64,000 bases of DNA from Saposhnikovia divaricata (GCA_036435485.1 CM071600.1:118288046-118352045); one strand, 5' to 3'. Shown: positions 52,935 to 64,000, counted from the stretch's first letter. A program made the numbers and translations. Notes: a model not told the origin generated them from the sequence alone.

Positions 52935-54611
52935 ACTCCCGATGAGATTATTAAATGTGGTTATAATGGAGAAGCTAGAAATTCTCTAATGAATGCATTA
53001 GATCAAGCTGAGTATGACAAGGTTTCTTCTCTAAAGACGGCAAAAGAAATGTGGGATGCTTTGGAAACCTATCATGAAGGATCGACAACTTTAAGGAAGG
53101 TGAAGCTTAGCAAGCTAATGAATGACTTTGGAAATTTCAAGCTCAAGGATGATGTCAAAAAAGGTCAAGCAAGGTTCCAAGTTACTATAAACTCATTAAA
53201 AAGACTTGGAAAAGATATTCCACAAGATGAAATTAACATGAAAGTGTTAATTGCGGTACCATTCATTTATGAAGCTAAGGTCACAGCTTTGGAATCATCC
53301 TCAACAATCGACACCATGGATCATCTAGTTGTATTTGCTAAGCTAGAACAGTTTGAAAGCAAGATAAATAAAAGTCAGGTTGAAGGTGTTCGGGCTCCTC
53401 TAGCCAAAATGAAGAATTTGGCTCTTCATTCTACAAACAGCAAGCCAGCCGAGTCTGCAAACAGCAAGCTGACAGAATCTGATGAAGAATCTGCTGAAGA
53501 ACTTGCACTCATCTCAAAGAAGATCAAGAGGTTGATTGAAAAGAAAAATAGAATGAAAAGAGATCGAGGAGGTTTCCCCAACAACAAGAAAGCCAAGGAG
53601 CAAACTTGTTTCGAATATGGCAAGCCATGCCATTTTAAAAAGGATTGCTACAAGTTAAAGTCAAAACAGCATGATGTTTTCAAAGACAATAGAAAATCGA
53701 AGGCTTTACTAACTTGGAGTTATGATGATTCAGACTCCAGTGATGACTCAAGTGAAGACATGGTGAATTTAGCTCTTGTAGGTCTAAATGATGCAGAAAT
53801 ATCACAAGGATCCATAAAAGAAGAATTTGTGGATAGTGATTATTCGGAATCTGAAAATGATGCAAGTGAGGTAAACTCAATTAATTCTGATTTACCTTCT
53901 TCTCCTACTACGCTAGAAGAACTAACCATGCAGGTACCAAGTAATGTATCTATCATTGAGTTCATGGAATTGAGAAATAAGAATAAAGAGCTTGAAAAGA
54001 AGAATATTCATTTGAAGAAAATTATTTCTGATTTAATGGCTGAGAAGGCTCCTGAAATCAATCATGATGATCTTATTGCTGATTTAAAGGAAAGACTAGT
54101 TCAATTCGAAGGAGTCAATAAAGTAATTCTTCGAAGAAATGAAGTGCTCATGAAGGAATTCAAGGATTTGAGGTCACAAATTGAAGATAGAGATAAATGT
54201 ATTAAATCATACAAGCTCAAAGAATCTAGTCAAGCCGAATCCTCAAAAACTGCTGAAAAGAGAATCCAGCAAGCTAAACTTATCAAACAGCAAGCTGAAC
54301 TGATTTCTCTTCTGGAAAAAGAGGTCAAAGATCTCCAAAAAGGGATGGAAACCTTTGTTCAAGGAGAAGACAGCTTAAAGACAATAATGAAAAGGGCAAA
54401 TGTCCCTTTAGTTAGAGAAGGAGTTGGCATGAACTTAAACAAGAAGTATGGTGCGCTCAAATATAATGGAAGAAATGGCATACCTTACAACTATGCTATG
54501 CCTTGGAAGACATGCAACATGTGTGATGGCAAAGGCCATCTGGAAAGAAATTGTGTGGTTCAAGTAAATCATAAAGGGAAAATGGCTTACCAGAATGGAC
54601 CAGTCAGGTGA
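52935..54611 (+). pseudogene. gag: E3 gag (5'-truncated)
   Basis: Open from the hAT border (TPDEIIKCGYNGEARN); the ATG at 52989 is internal. UBN2 capsid part: SLKTAKEMWDALETYHEGST, LSKLMNDFGNFKLK. The first zinc knuckle reads CFEYGKPCHFKKDC, where the second Cys is Tyr, so it is damaged. Then an acidic region, a long coiled coil (residues about 320-480 of the frame), and a second, intact knuckle CNMCDGKGHLERNC. It ends with short GPVR/AYQN repeats that continue past a TGA at 54609. Two knuckles and a long coiled coil are Sirevirus-like. Confidence 0.87.
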
Positions 54612-56092
54612 CAAATAGCTTACCAGAATGGACCAGTCAGGGGACAAACAGCATACCAGAATACTTCTGACAGAAGACAAACAGCTTACCAAAAGAGTAG
54701 CAGAATGCAAAAGTCACCAAAAGTGGTCCAAAAATGGATCAAAATAATTGATTTAAATGTTTTATATACTATTGCTACTAACCAATCTGGACCCAAACCT
54801 ATATGGGTGCCAAAACATTGAGTTGGAGTTTGTTTGTTTTGCAGATATGTCTTGCCGCCAAAGTAAAGTCAAATCGATGGATTTTGGATAGCGGATGCAC
54901 TAGGCATATGTGTGAAGACAAGTCTCAGTTCATAAGTCTCCAAATGAAGAAGGGTGGAAGAGTTACAATTGGTAATAGCAAGACTCTTTGAATCCTTGGT
55001 ATCGGTTCTATTGGTAATAGTAATATTTCAATTGATGAAGTTCAATATGTCAAAGGACTTTCTTACAATTTGCTTAGTGTCACTCAATTATTTGATGATG
55101 GACATATTGTTCAGTTTGGCATTGATAAAACTATTATTACTATTGGTACTAACAAAGTCCCCCTAGTTGCTAGAAGGGAAGGAAATATATATGTATTGGA
55201 CTTTGAAATGCAGGAAACAGCGTGCTGTTTGGCTGCAATGGACAGTGACCCATATATTTGGCATAGAAGATTGGGACATGCACACATGGACTTGCTTAAC
55301 AAATTATCAAGTAAGAAACTGGTCAGAGGGCTACCCAAACTGAAGTATGCTAAAATTGAAGTCTGTTCAGCATGCCAATTGGGAAAACAAATTAGAAGTA
55401 CACACAAAGCAAAGAAAATGGTATCCACTTCTAAACCTTTAGAACTTCTGCACTTTGTCTTATTTGGTCCAGAATCTTATAAAAGTATTGGAGGTAAACA
55501 ATATGGTTTTGTAATTGTATATGATTATTCTAGATTTACTTGGGTATTGTTTCTTCGTACTAAATATTGTGCTTTTAATGAGTTTGAGAAGCTGATTAAA
55601 TTACTTGAGAACATGCTTAATACAAGACTTGTAGGTATAAGAAGTGATAGAGGAGGTGAATTTATCAATGAGAACTTTATTGCATATTGTGAAGAAAGAG
55701 GAATCTCCCATGAATTTTCTGCTCCAAGGACTCCACAATAAAATGGAGTGGTGGAAAGAAAGAATAGGTCACTTCAAGAAACAACAAGGACTCTATTACA
55801 AGAAAGCAAGCTGCCTAGAAGCTTTTGGGCCGAAGCTGTGAATACAGCATGCTATGTGTTGAATCGAATTATAATCAGGCCTATTTTGGACAAAACTCCA
55901 TATCAATTGTTGAGAAATAAGAAGACAAATATCAGTTACTTTAAAATTTTTGGTTCTAAGTGTTTTGTGCTCAAGACAATTGGTAAAGATGGTAAATTCG
56001 ATGCTAAATCCTATGAGGCTATATTTCTTGGTTATTCTTTAACAAGTAGGCCTTATAGTGTTTATAATGTTAATAAACATATTGTTGAATAA
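54612..56092 (+). pseudogene. pol: E3 protease and integrase
   Basis: Protease WILDSGCTRHM near 54876 keeps D-S-G; a TGA at about 54989 follows. Frame 55070-55741: pre-integrase WHRRLGHAHMDL ... CSACQLGKQ, then LLHFVLFGPES, where the first catalytic Asp of the family is Val; VYDYSRFTWV; IRSDRGGEF. A TAA at 55739 is followed in phase by NGVVERKNRS (third acidic residue) and the integrase C-terminus to a stop at 56090-56092. Integrase is inactive by both substitution and stop. Confidence 0.87.
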
Positions 56093-58121
56093 TCTATTGA
56101 TGTTACTTTTCAAGAACCTAACAATGATCTACCAAGAGATGAGGAAGAATTTGTAGGTGAAAGAGAAAGTATGCAACCTCAAGTTACTGACAATCAGTAA
56201 GCTGGAAGTTCAAATCAGCAAGCTGAAGTTGAATCTGAAAGTGGAAGCCAGCATTCCAAGAAGGATGCAGACACTGACAATCAGTAAGCTGGAAGTACAA
56301 ATCAGCAAGCTGAACTTGAAAATACAATTTCTAAAATAACTTTGGAAGGTCCTAGAGGTTCAAGGGCTACTGAAAAATTACCTCTCTATGATGGAGAAGA
56401 TCAGTTACCACCAGCAAAGATAAGAAAGACAACTCATGAAGAAATAGCTCAACATTCTTTACCGAGATCAACAAGAACGGTCAAGAATCATCCTCCAAAA
56501 TTGGTCATTGGTGACTTTACTGATGGAATTACTACAAGAAGAGGGAAAGCAAATTATTGTGCTCATGCAGCCTTCCTAGCTCAAGAAGAACCCAAAAATA
56601 TCAATGAAGCATTAGAAGATGAGAATTGGATCATGGCTATGCAAGAAGAATTAAATCAATTTGAAAGATGTGATGTTTGGGAACTTGTCAAGCCACTAGA
56701 GAATGCTTCAATTATAGGAACAAAATGGGTATTCAAAAACAAAGTTGATGAATTTGGCACCATTACTCGAAATAAAGCAAGACTTGTAGATCAAGGCTAT
56801 AACCAACAAGAAAGCATTGACTTTGATCAAACCTATGATCCTGTTGCTCGTTTGGAATCAATAAGAATGCTTCTATCCTATGCATGTTTCAAGAAAATCA
56901 AGTTATATCAAATGGACGTGAAGAGTGCGTTCCTAAATGGCTTGCTGGAAGAGGAAGTTTATGTCAAACAGCCTCCTGGATTTGAACATGATCAATATCC
57001 AAACTATGCATTCAAGCTAAAGAAGGCTCTTTATGGTTTAAAGCAGACCCCTAGAGCTTGGTACAAAAGGCTTAGTAAGTATTTAATCCAAAATGGATTC
57101 ATTCGAGATAAAATCGATCCCACATTATTTATTAAGCAAAATGGTAAAGATATTCTTATTGTTCAAATATATGTGGATGATATTATTTTTGGAGCCACTA
57201 ATGAATCTATGTGTAAGTGGTTTTCTAAGTGTATGCATAGTGAGTTCGAAATGAGCATGATGGGTGAGCTCAATTATTTCTTGGGTCTTCAAATCAAGCA
57301 ATCTAAAGATGGAATTTTTGTGCAACAATCTAAATATACAAAAAGTCTGCTCAAAAGATTCGGTTATGAAGATGTTAAGCCAAAATCAACTCCTATGATT
57401 CAAAACAGCAAGCTGATTGTAGATGAAAATGGTAAGACTGTTGATATCAAAAGGTATCGAGATATGATTGGAAACTTACTTTATTTAACTGCTTCTAGAC
57501 CTGACATCATGTATAGTGTGTGTGTGTGTGTGTGTTTGTGCAAGATTTCAATCCAATCCTAAAGAGTCTCACTTAAATGCTATTAAAAGAATTTTTCGAT
57601 ATTTAAGTGGTACCATTACCCTCGGTTTGTTCTATCCTATCACAAATACTTTTGATCTTGTTGGGTATAGTGATGCAGATTATGCAGGTTGTCAAGTTGA
57701 TAGAAAAAGTACTAGTGGTATTTGTACATTCCTTGGACAAAGCTTAGTTTCATGGCAATGCAAGAAACAAACTTTTGTTGCTTTATCCACGGCCGAAGGA
57801 GAATATCTAGCGGCTGCGAGTTGTTGTTCACAACTTCTATGGATGATTCAAACACTAAGGGACTTTGATATAAAGTGTGGAAGGATTCCAATAAACTGTG
57901 ACAACACTAGCACCATTAATATTTCTAAGAATCCGGTGAATCACTCAAGAACGAAGCATATTGATGTTCGACATCATTTCTTGAGAGATAATGTTGCTAA
58001 AGGCAAGATAGAATTGGTCTTTGTTCCAACAGAATTTCAACTAGCCGATATTTTCACAAAGCCCCTTGCTGTAGAAAGATTTTCAATCATTCGAATGCAA
58101 CTTGGAATGTGTTCTATATGA
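56093..58121 (+). pseudogene. pol: E3 spacer, reverse transcriptase and RNase H
   Basis: The spacer has a duplicated unit around 56190-56320 (DNQ-stop-AGS(S/T)NQQAE twice). RT frame 56342-57562: KWVFKNKVDEFGTITRNKAR, QMDVKSAFLNGLLEEEVYVK, LYGLKQTPRAWY, catalytic YVDDIIFGA. A (TG)n run at 57516-57540 shifts the frame inside the conserved C-terminal RT segment; frame 57516-58121 continues with ARFQSNPKESHLNAIKRIF. RNase H: YSDADYAGCQVDRKSTSGIC, STAEGEYLAAASCC, QLADIFTKPLA. Confidence 0.9.
57516..57540 (+). repeat. (TG)n microsatellite in E3 pol
   Basis: TGTGTGTGTGTGTG run broken by one TTT, lying exactly where copia RT has its VCLCARFQ segment; the expansion changes the reading phase. Confidence 0.9.
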
Positions 58122-58550
58122 AACAGCGTGCTGAATGAAAGGTACTGGACATGTTAGCTTACCATTTGTTCAACTCGAATATTAAAATTAGTATACTATT
58201 TGTCATCACTTCTGGCTTACCATTTGCTTGAAATTAGATCTTTTGTGCTTATACATGATTTGAATTAATCAGTTTTGATTCATCATTCTATTTCCTTTAA
58301 CAATAATTTGTTAAGTGATTATCTGTTTTAAATGTTGTAATATTTTATATGGTTGGGCAGATAAGTATTTGGTCAAATATTTAGTTTTAATTAATCCTAA
58401 ATTCTCCCATAATTTTTATCAAAAACAAAAGACGGGTCATTCAGTTTATTTCCCAAAACGCAAACACCCCCATTTGAACCAAGATATTAGGGTTTCTTTC
58501 TCTCTCTCTCCAAGCGGCGATTCTCTAGGGTTTCTCTCAATCACCTCACT

Positions 58551-59416
58551 CTGACTCGTACTCGTGGTCGCAAGTCGAATCTCCAAGCCAATCAAACTCC
58601 ATCTAAGAAGGAGGAGTCGATTGTTGACCTTGCTAGTCCGGGAAATGACAGTGGCGACGAGGCCTCACAAACACCCGGATCAAAGAAGCTCAAAGGGATT
58701 CCTAACTTTGCTGGTCCTGAATTTGATAGGTATACTGATATGGAACTGGGAACTCGTAGCTTGATTACTGGGGCTCCAATTTCTGGTAAGATAATGTCTT
58801 CATTAACTGATTGTGGAGTTATGAAGTTATTTAATGATATAGGCCTTGGATATTTCATTCTAGATTTACCAAAGATCTTTTATCCAGACCTAGTGCGAGA
58901 ATTTTATGCTAATCTGCATGTGGATAAGTTTGGTAATGTTTTATCCTCTGTTTGTGGGAAGAAAATCCAATTAAATCCTCCTCTGTTAAATTCGTTTTTA
59001 AAAATTGAAACTGAAAGTCTACTACTAACATTGGTGAACCCTCAAACCCCACTCCTGTTGCCTCTGATTTCTCCTCTTGTGGAATGCCACTATTAAGGTC
59101 TTTGCAAACTGATAGTATGCTCAACACTGGTCAAATTACTGGGATTAAGTCAGATATGCAAGCAATTAGAAATGATCTCAAAGATGTCAAATCAGAATAT
59201 CAGACTATAAAGGGTGTTATGAAAGGGTTTATTAGTGAAATTCAGTCATTGAAGGAACTGATGTTGAAGACAGTGGGTACAACCTCTGCAACTCATTCTG
59301 CAATAGAACATGATCAAGGTCTTGAAGATTTTGCTACTACAGCTGCAAAAGATGGGGAAGATAAGGACATTGAAGATACCAAGTCTACTGAAGCTGAAGA
59401 TCCTAAAAACTCTTAA
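58551..59416 (+). pseudogene. E3 env-like ORF remnant
   Basis: In phase with CTG at 58551, where an ATG is expected after a CT-rich leader, the sequence reads TRTRGRKSNLQANQTPSKKE, then DMELGTRSLITGAPISGKIM and KLFNDIGLGYFILDLPKIFY (to 59096). A frame change near 59020 leads to 59084-59416 with a helical segment (SDMQAIRNDLKDVKSEYQTI) and an acidic C-terminus ending EAEDPKNS. The globular domain fits the extra ORF of Sireviruses. Much shorter than E1's, so probably internally deleted. Confidence 0.6.
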
Positions 59417-59770
59417 TTTTTGATGAATTAAGGGGGAGGAATTAGGAGAACTATCTGTGTATCTGTGTTGTTTATGATCTTTATCTATATCTCTGAACTG
59501 TCTTTGTTATTTATGTGCTTTATCTGTGATCCATGGTTTGTAGAACTTATCTGGTAATGTGCAATGCTTGTGTGGTATTTGAATTGGTTATGTCTAAGTA
59601 ATGTTGAACGGTTTTTTTTATGATTTAAATTTTTTTTGAAATGGTTTTGGTGATATATATCCTTTACCTAGATTATTATTGTTTTATCTCTAATGATTGA
59701 GATGCAGGGAATTTAGGGGGAGTTTCGATAATTCTCATAAATTAGTTGTAATCATCAAAAAGGGGGAGAT
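59417..59770 (+). other. E3 3' untranslated region with three polypurine tracts
   Basis: AAGGGGGAGGAAT at 59430-59442, TTAGGGGGAGTTT at about 59712 and AAAAAGGGGGAGAT at 59757-59770, the last abutting the LTR. Repeated tracts of this kind are a known Sirevirus feature. Confidence 0.8.
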
Positions 59771-61080
59771 TGAAACTCCTAAGTTTTGATGATCACAAAC
59801 AGGATATAAAACAGCATGCTTGTGTATTTGTACTAACTTGTTTTTGGAGGGCACTCTAGCTTACTAAATGTATAATCAATCTATCACAAACAGCAAGCCA
59901 ACGTTGGAATGCAGTGACAAATAGTAAGCCAGGTGTAGGCTAAGTCAGGCTCAAACAGCAAGCCAAATGCATGGACAAACAGCAAGCCAGTTTCACAAAC
60001 AGCATGCCATTTTCACAAACATCGTGCTAACTGCGTCTGACAGAATTAAAGAACCTTTCGGCTCTTCAAAGAACATCAAGTTTTAATAGAAACATGTCAG
60101 GGCCCTCTGAATTATTCTAATTATGCCAGTACTCATTTCATATAGAATTTGGGAGACAAAATATTCCTTTACTTAAAATAAGAAAAGTAAAGGTCTACTT
60201 TTCCTTACTTTAATACCTCTCAATACCTCCACTCAAAGACAATCACATGGGACTCATCATAACAAGTATTCTTTCCAGTTATACACGCTCCATGCCATTC
60301 TTTTCTCCACTGAAAAGAACTTATCATATTCATCTTCAAAAACATTACCTCTAACGGCTTCATTTTAATTTCATACCGTTGGAGCCATTTCAAGCTTAAT
60401 TTTAAGCTCTCTTGTTTTCCTATTTAAGAGTTGTTCATTCTCAGTTCTTGATATACATATCCATTGAATATCGATCAAGTGCAGAAAACAAGATATATAC
60501 ACAACTCAAAGCTTACATTGCAAAATCTCAAATCTTTTCAAACCCATATATATACATGCATATATTTATATATTCAGAGGGTTCATAGGTTGAGTTGTAT
60601 TTATTCAAATCTTTGTATTGTTCAAATTGTATTGATTTGTTGCTGTACAAGGTTGGCTAAAGGTTTTGGGAGGGTTGAACTAGGCTAGAGAAGGATACTT
60701 GGGAAGTATTGCTTAGAAAGTTAGTTCAGCACAGGAAACAGCAAGCAATTTGTAAGCAGCAGGGTGTAAGGGAGATATATTGTTGGATCTTGTAAACGGT
60801 TTTATAGTTGATCAATATTATATTCTCTTACCAAGTTGGGTAAGGGACCAGGACGTAGACCATAGGGGATTTGCGGTCGAACCTGGCTAAAAGATTGTGT
60901 GTCACATTTAAATTTCTGCATATTTCATACTGCACTGCATTTTATTTACAATCAGCTTGCCATTTGTAAACTGCGTTATCACAAACAGCAAGCTGTTTCT
61001 GGTAAAATTTGAAATAGGTCATAAATAACCATTGTTAGCCATAAACACCTATTCACCCCCGCTCAAGGTGTTGTTTTTCA
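59771..61080 (+). repeat. E3 3' LTR (about 1310 bp)
   Basis: Begins TGAAACTCCTAAG after the polypurine tract. The C-rich end block CTATTCACCCCCGCTC is at about 61048-61065; the CA end at 61080 is inferred, because no second LTR is available. AAACAGCAAGCC/AAACAGCATGCC words occur about ten times. Confidence 0.75.
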
Positions 61081-62640
61081 TCGTTTACTTGAAAATATTA
61101 TACATCAAGATTTATTATCCGTTTTCTAAGTGGTTTTTGAAAGTTATAACTAATTGTACCTCAAAGGGCTTCATTCGCACTTAACCTCGATTCGAACATT
61201 TTTATAAAATCGAAAAACGATTCTTTTGACATGAGGTCTTCTCTCACACCTTCCTTATGATCTCTAATATTTAATAATTAAGATTCGCTACTGAATTACT
61301 CATGTTAAGGGGGTTTAATTGCAGTTACGAACTCACACTTACGATTTCGAACAACTTTTATAAGGCTAATATACTCCTACAATCCGTAAACCTTGCTTAA
61401 GATATCCCTTAGAAGTCATATAACAAAGATCAAAAGAAAAGAAAGTTAGTAAGTTACTATTCATCATCTATTTCATCAAGCTTTTGAACATGTAAAAATC
61501 AAGGATTGTGCTAAGGTTTTAGATATACCTTCTCCTAGTCTCAAGCTCTTTTTTAAGCTATAGATGGTGGAATTTTGTTGGTGAAATCTCCTCTTCCCCT
61601 TTTTCTTTGAGCTAGGCCGAGAGCATGATGTAGGGAGAGATGATGTTTTTGTTCTTGTTTTTGTCTTGTAAAATGAATTATTACATGTAATGTATATCTA
61701 TACTTAGATGCATCTTGATCTTTTGTGTTGTCTTTCATCTAATGGTGCCACTTGTTGGCCTCACATTAAGCATTCCCTTTTTTGCCAAAGTGCAAAAACG
61801 CCACCTAACTTTTAGTTGACTTTCCTGTACATCACTTTGGTTTCTCCTTTTCCCACCAATTGGATTTCCTTTATGTCTCGATAATAAAATATATACTTTA
61901 CGACTTATATGTAGCATTCCCTTGCTTTACTGTGTAACAATTCCATTGATAGTTCGGAGGAATATCTTAAGTATTTATTGTTAGGGTTTTACTGGAAACC
62001 TTCTTGGTATTTTTGATAACATCTTCAATCCTCCTTTATAATCCTTGAATTTAAATCCCTTAAATCTTTCCATTAAATCTTTAAATCCTTCAGTATCTAG
62101 GGAAATCTCGGGAAAACTAAAAGTGCTGTTTTTCAGAATCTGATATCATTTACATACACTTATTTTGTCCCTAGATCATCAATACGAACTCAGAAATCCA
62201 CTCTGAATACTTCTATATAGGGTCGTCTGATAATATTCCAAAATCCACCAACAACACTATTCATGGTTTATTCTCTCTTTATTTCTTGTACTTAAAAATT
62301 GTCCTCGCGCTTTCTCGAGCGTTCCCAATCTCTATTACGGAGTTACTTAACTTATACCAGATATCGATTTGGATGACATGAGCTACCAAATATCGATTTG
62401 GATGACATGAGAATATTTCCTTTCTTGGAATACCATAGCTTACTTTCTTGACGATAGATTATTCTTATCTACCTTGTCAACCAATTGTAGCAATCATAGC
62501 ATATAAACACTTGAATCCAAATCCATTAAATATAATCATTCATTAAAACCATTGATACATTGTAGTCGTAACCACTATTCATTTCTGCACCAATACATAA
62601 TAAAAGTTTTAATTCCTCCTAAAATATGGGTTCTTACATC
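61081..62640. other. AT-rich DNA, no gene seen
   Basis: Only short frames without recognisable domains. A 29-bp tandem duplication (ATATCGATTTGGATGACATG core) lies at 62356-62411. Confidence 0.5.
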
Positions 62641-63055
62641 AACTTTTACTTTGCCCATAACCCCTAAACAGGGTTTCGTTAGGATTAACGATTTCGATAT
62701 TTTGAAAAATATTTCTGGACGACCCAACCATACGGATGTCAAGATCCATCCTTTTTAGTGTTATTGTCAAAATTTTGGGAAAAAATAAATTTGTTTGATC
62801 GAGTAATTCAACGCTCAACTATTACTTTGACCGTAACCCCTAAACAGGGTTTCGTTAGGATTTACGATTTCGATTTTTTAAAAAATATTTTTGGACGACC
62901 CAACCATACGGAGGTCAAGATCCATCCTTTTTAATTTTATTTCCAAAATTTCGGGAAAAAATAAATCCGTTTGACCGAGTAATTCAACGGTCAACTATTA
63001 CTTTGACCGTAACCCCTAAACAGGGTTTCGATATTTGTTTGACCGTAACCATACG
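62640..63055. repeat. 176-bp tandem repeat, about 2.3 copies
   Basis: The landmark TAACCCCTAAACAGGGTTTC starts at 62658, 62834 and 63010, giving a constant 176-bp period. Units share GACGACCCAACCATACGGA and TCAAGATCCATCC. Confidence 0.9.
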
Positions 63056-64000
63056 ATTTTTTTAAAAATTAGGTTTAAAAATATAAATTTTGTAAAAATT
63101 GATTAATTTTCGAAATAATTAGGATTAGAAATTGATTTTCGTGTTCTTGATGTTCTTGAATGCCACCGGAGTTTTCTTGATTTTGGCCGGAGAAACTGAA
63201 CGGTGATAGCTGCAGTAATTCGGTTTGCTTAGGAGTGTAGATCGTGAGATTTGGGGTGTGTGGGTGTGTGTTATTTGAGTGTGGGGTGTTTTTTTGGCTC
63301 GCCGGCAACGAAGTTTGACCGAATTTTCCATCGATTTTGCAGAGTGTTTGAACAATTCGACTGCATAACTGAGTTCATGGCAAGCTCGTCTTTCTGACTT
63401 ATATGTATTATGTGTGTTTTATGTATGGTTTTTGTTAGCCGAAAAATGGAGTCGCCGGTTCCCGGCTGGCATCCTCCAATAATGGTGGTGGTTCTTAAAT
63501 TTCCCTTTTTCTTTTAATTTGATCCATTGGAGAAGAAAGAGTGAAATTGGGAAATGGTTTTAACTATTTACTAATTTACCTTTCAAAATTTACTTTTTTC
63601 ATTTAAATTTACTTTTAAAAGGTTACTTTATTTTAATTTTACTAAATTTCCTTTTTAATTTAGGTAATTGATTTAAAATATGAATTATAATTTATAATTC
63701 ATAATTAATTTTTAAAAATGTTAATTAAAATTCAGAATTATTCCTGAATTATTTTTTACATTAGGTAATTGATTTTTTCACCTTTTTTAACTAGTTTGTA
63801 AAATAATTATTCCTTATTTTATAACAAAAAAAATTTTCAAAAATTTTTTTTTGATAAGTGGTATTAGAGAAAGAAGATCAAATTGCAATTAGCTCAAGAA
63901 CTGGCCACCGGATTCTGTAAAACCCAGGATTCGGTCACCGGATTCCGGCAAAAACAAACGAAAATCAACACTGTCCAAAATTTAGGCAGCAATTCTACAT
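63056..64000. other. Flanking AT-rich DNA, no confident gene
   Basis: Minus-strand frames at 63075-63355 are His/Thr-rich and low complexity. Two GC-richer patches with CCGG words (63160-63190, 63440-63475, and 63900-63955) could be the 5' end of a gene lying to the right, but no domain is visible. Confidence 0.4.

Larger units (their letters stand above)
52933..61080 (+). mobile_element. E3: Sirevirus-like copia element lacking its 5' end
   Basis: gag (from an internal codon), PR, IN, RT, RH, env-like remnant, three polypurine tracts and the 3' LTR on the plus strand. AAAAAGGGGGAGATTG at 59756-59772 is the classic Sirevirus tract-LTR junction. Several stops and frameshifts. The 5' LTR, PBS and first part of gag are replaced by the hAT. 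Confidence 0.9.

Noticed and set aside
51103..52940. 8-bp target duplication of the hAT
   Set aside because: GTTAAGAG and TCACTCCC do not match even with shifted borders.
63075..63355. Two overlapping minus-strand frames of 76-77 codons
   Set aside because: His/Thr-rich low-complexity translation, no domain or splice context.
1..64000. tRNA or rRNA genes
   Set aside because: No cloverleaf with A and B boxes or rRNA landmark seen; TGGTATCAGAGC matches are retrotransposon primer sites.

Overview
This window looks like a retrotransposon-rich stretch of a flowering-plant (probably dicot) nuclear genome. There are no bacterial operons. Almost every long reading frame belongs to a plant LTR retrotransposon: Ty1/copia elements with initiator-Met-type primer sites, and one Ty3/gypsy element of the Tat group with two RNase H domains. 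The few host-like genes are fragments with introns: a replication protein A-like gene, a mitochondrial L7/L12 ribosomal protein and a multi-B3 REM-like gene. The species cannot be fixed from sequence alone.

Layout. 1-13167: E1, a decayed minus-strand Sirevirus-like copia element (LTR 12102-13167, gag, PR, IN, RT-RH, a small ORF and a long env-like ORF running off the left edge). 13168-16137: AT-rich DNA with an RPA70-like gene fragment. 16138-21651: B, a plus-strand Ale/Retrofit-like copia element (273-bp LTRs, TSD TCCTG). 21790-22110: two halves of an L7/L12 gene on opposite strands. 23409-33344: F, a young plus-strand Tat-like gypsy element (390-bp LTRs, TSD TACGC) with an intact spliced antisense gene. 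33735-36610: minus-strand multi-B3 gene remnant. 37460-47024: C, a non-autonomous copia-type element whose 5' LTR holds a 400-bp Mutator-type MITE (37554-37953) and a young minus-strand copia element D (38200-46157, TSD GGGAC). 47025-51110: E2, the 3' part of a second minus-strand Sirevirus, inserted in C's 3' LTR. 51111-52932: a hAT element with a broken transposase. 52933-61080: E3, a third Sirevirus (plus strand), lacking its 5' end. 61081-64000: AT-rich DNA with a 176-bp tandem repeat.

The nesting gives a relative history: C is older than D, the MITE and E2. F and D are youngest (about 1 and 2 LTR mismatches by eye). B is intermediate (about 8/273). E1, E2 and E3 are truncated or heavily mutated. 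Many premature stops fall where the family normally has Gln, Arg or Trp codons, as expected from C-to-T (or G-to-A) change of methylated DNA.

Most interesting signals: ten exact TTCTCGAA boxes (each a TTCnnGAA heat-shock-element unit) in the E2 LTR; element-specific short words iterated through both LTR and coding parts of E1, E3 and F; a kissing-loop-like hairpin and four GCCAC/GTGGC repeats in the leader of young element D; internal TATA boxes ahead of E1's accessory ORFs; F's antisense gene with its own TATA box and 5' UTR intron; and a hAT at the junction of two oppositely oriented Sireviruses without a target duplication.
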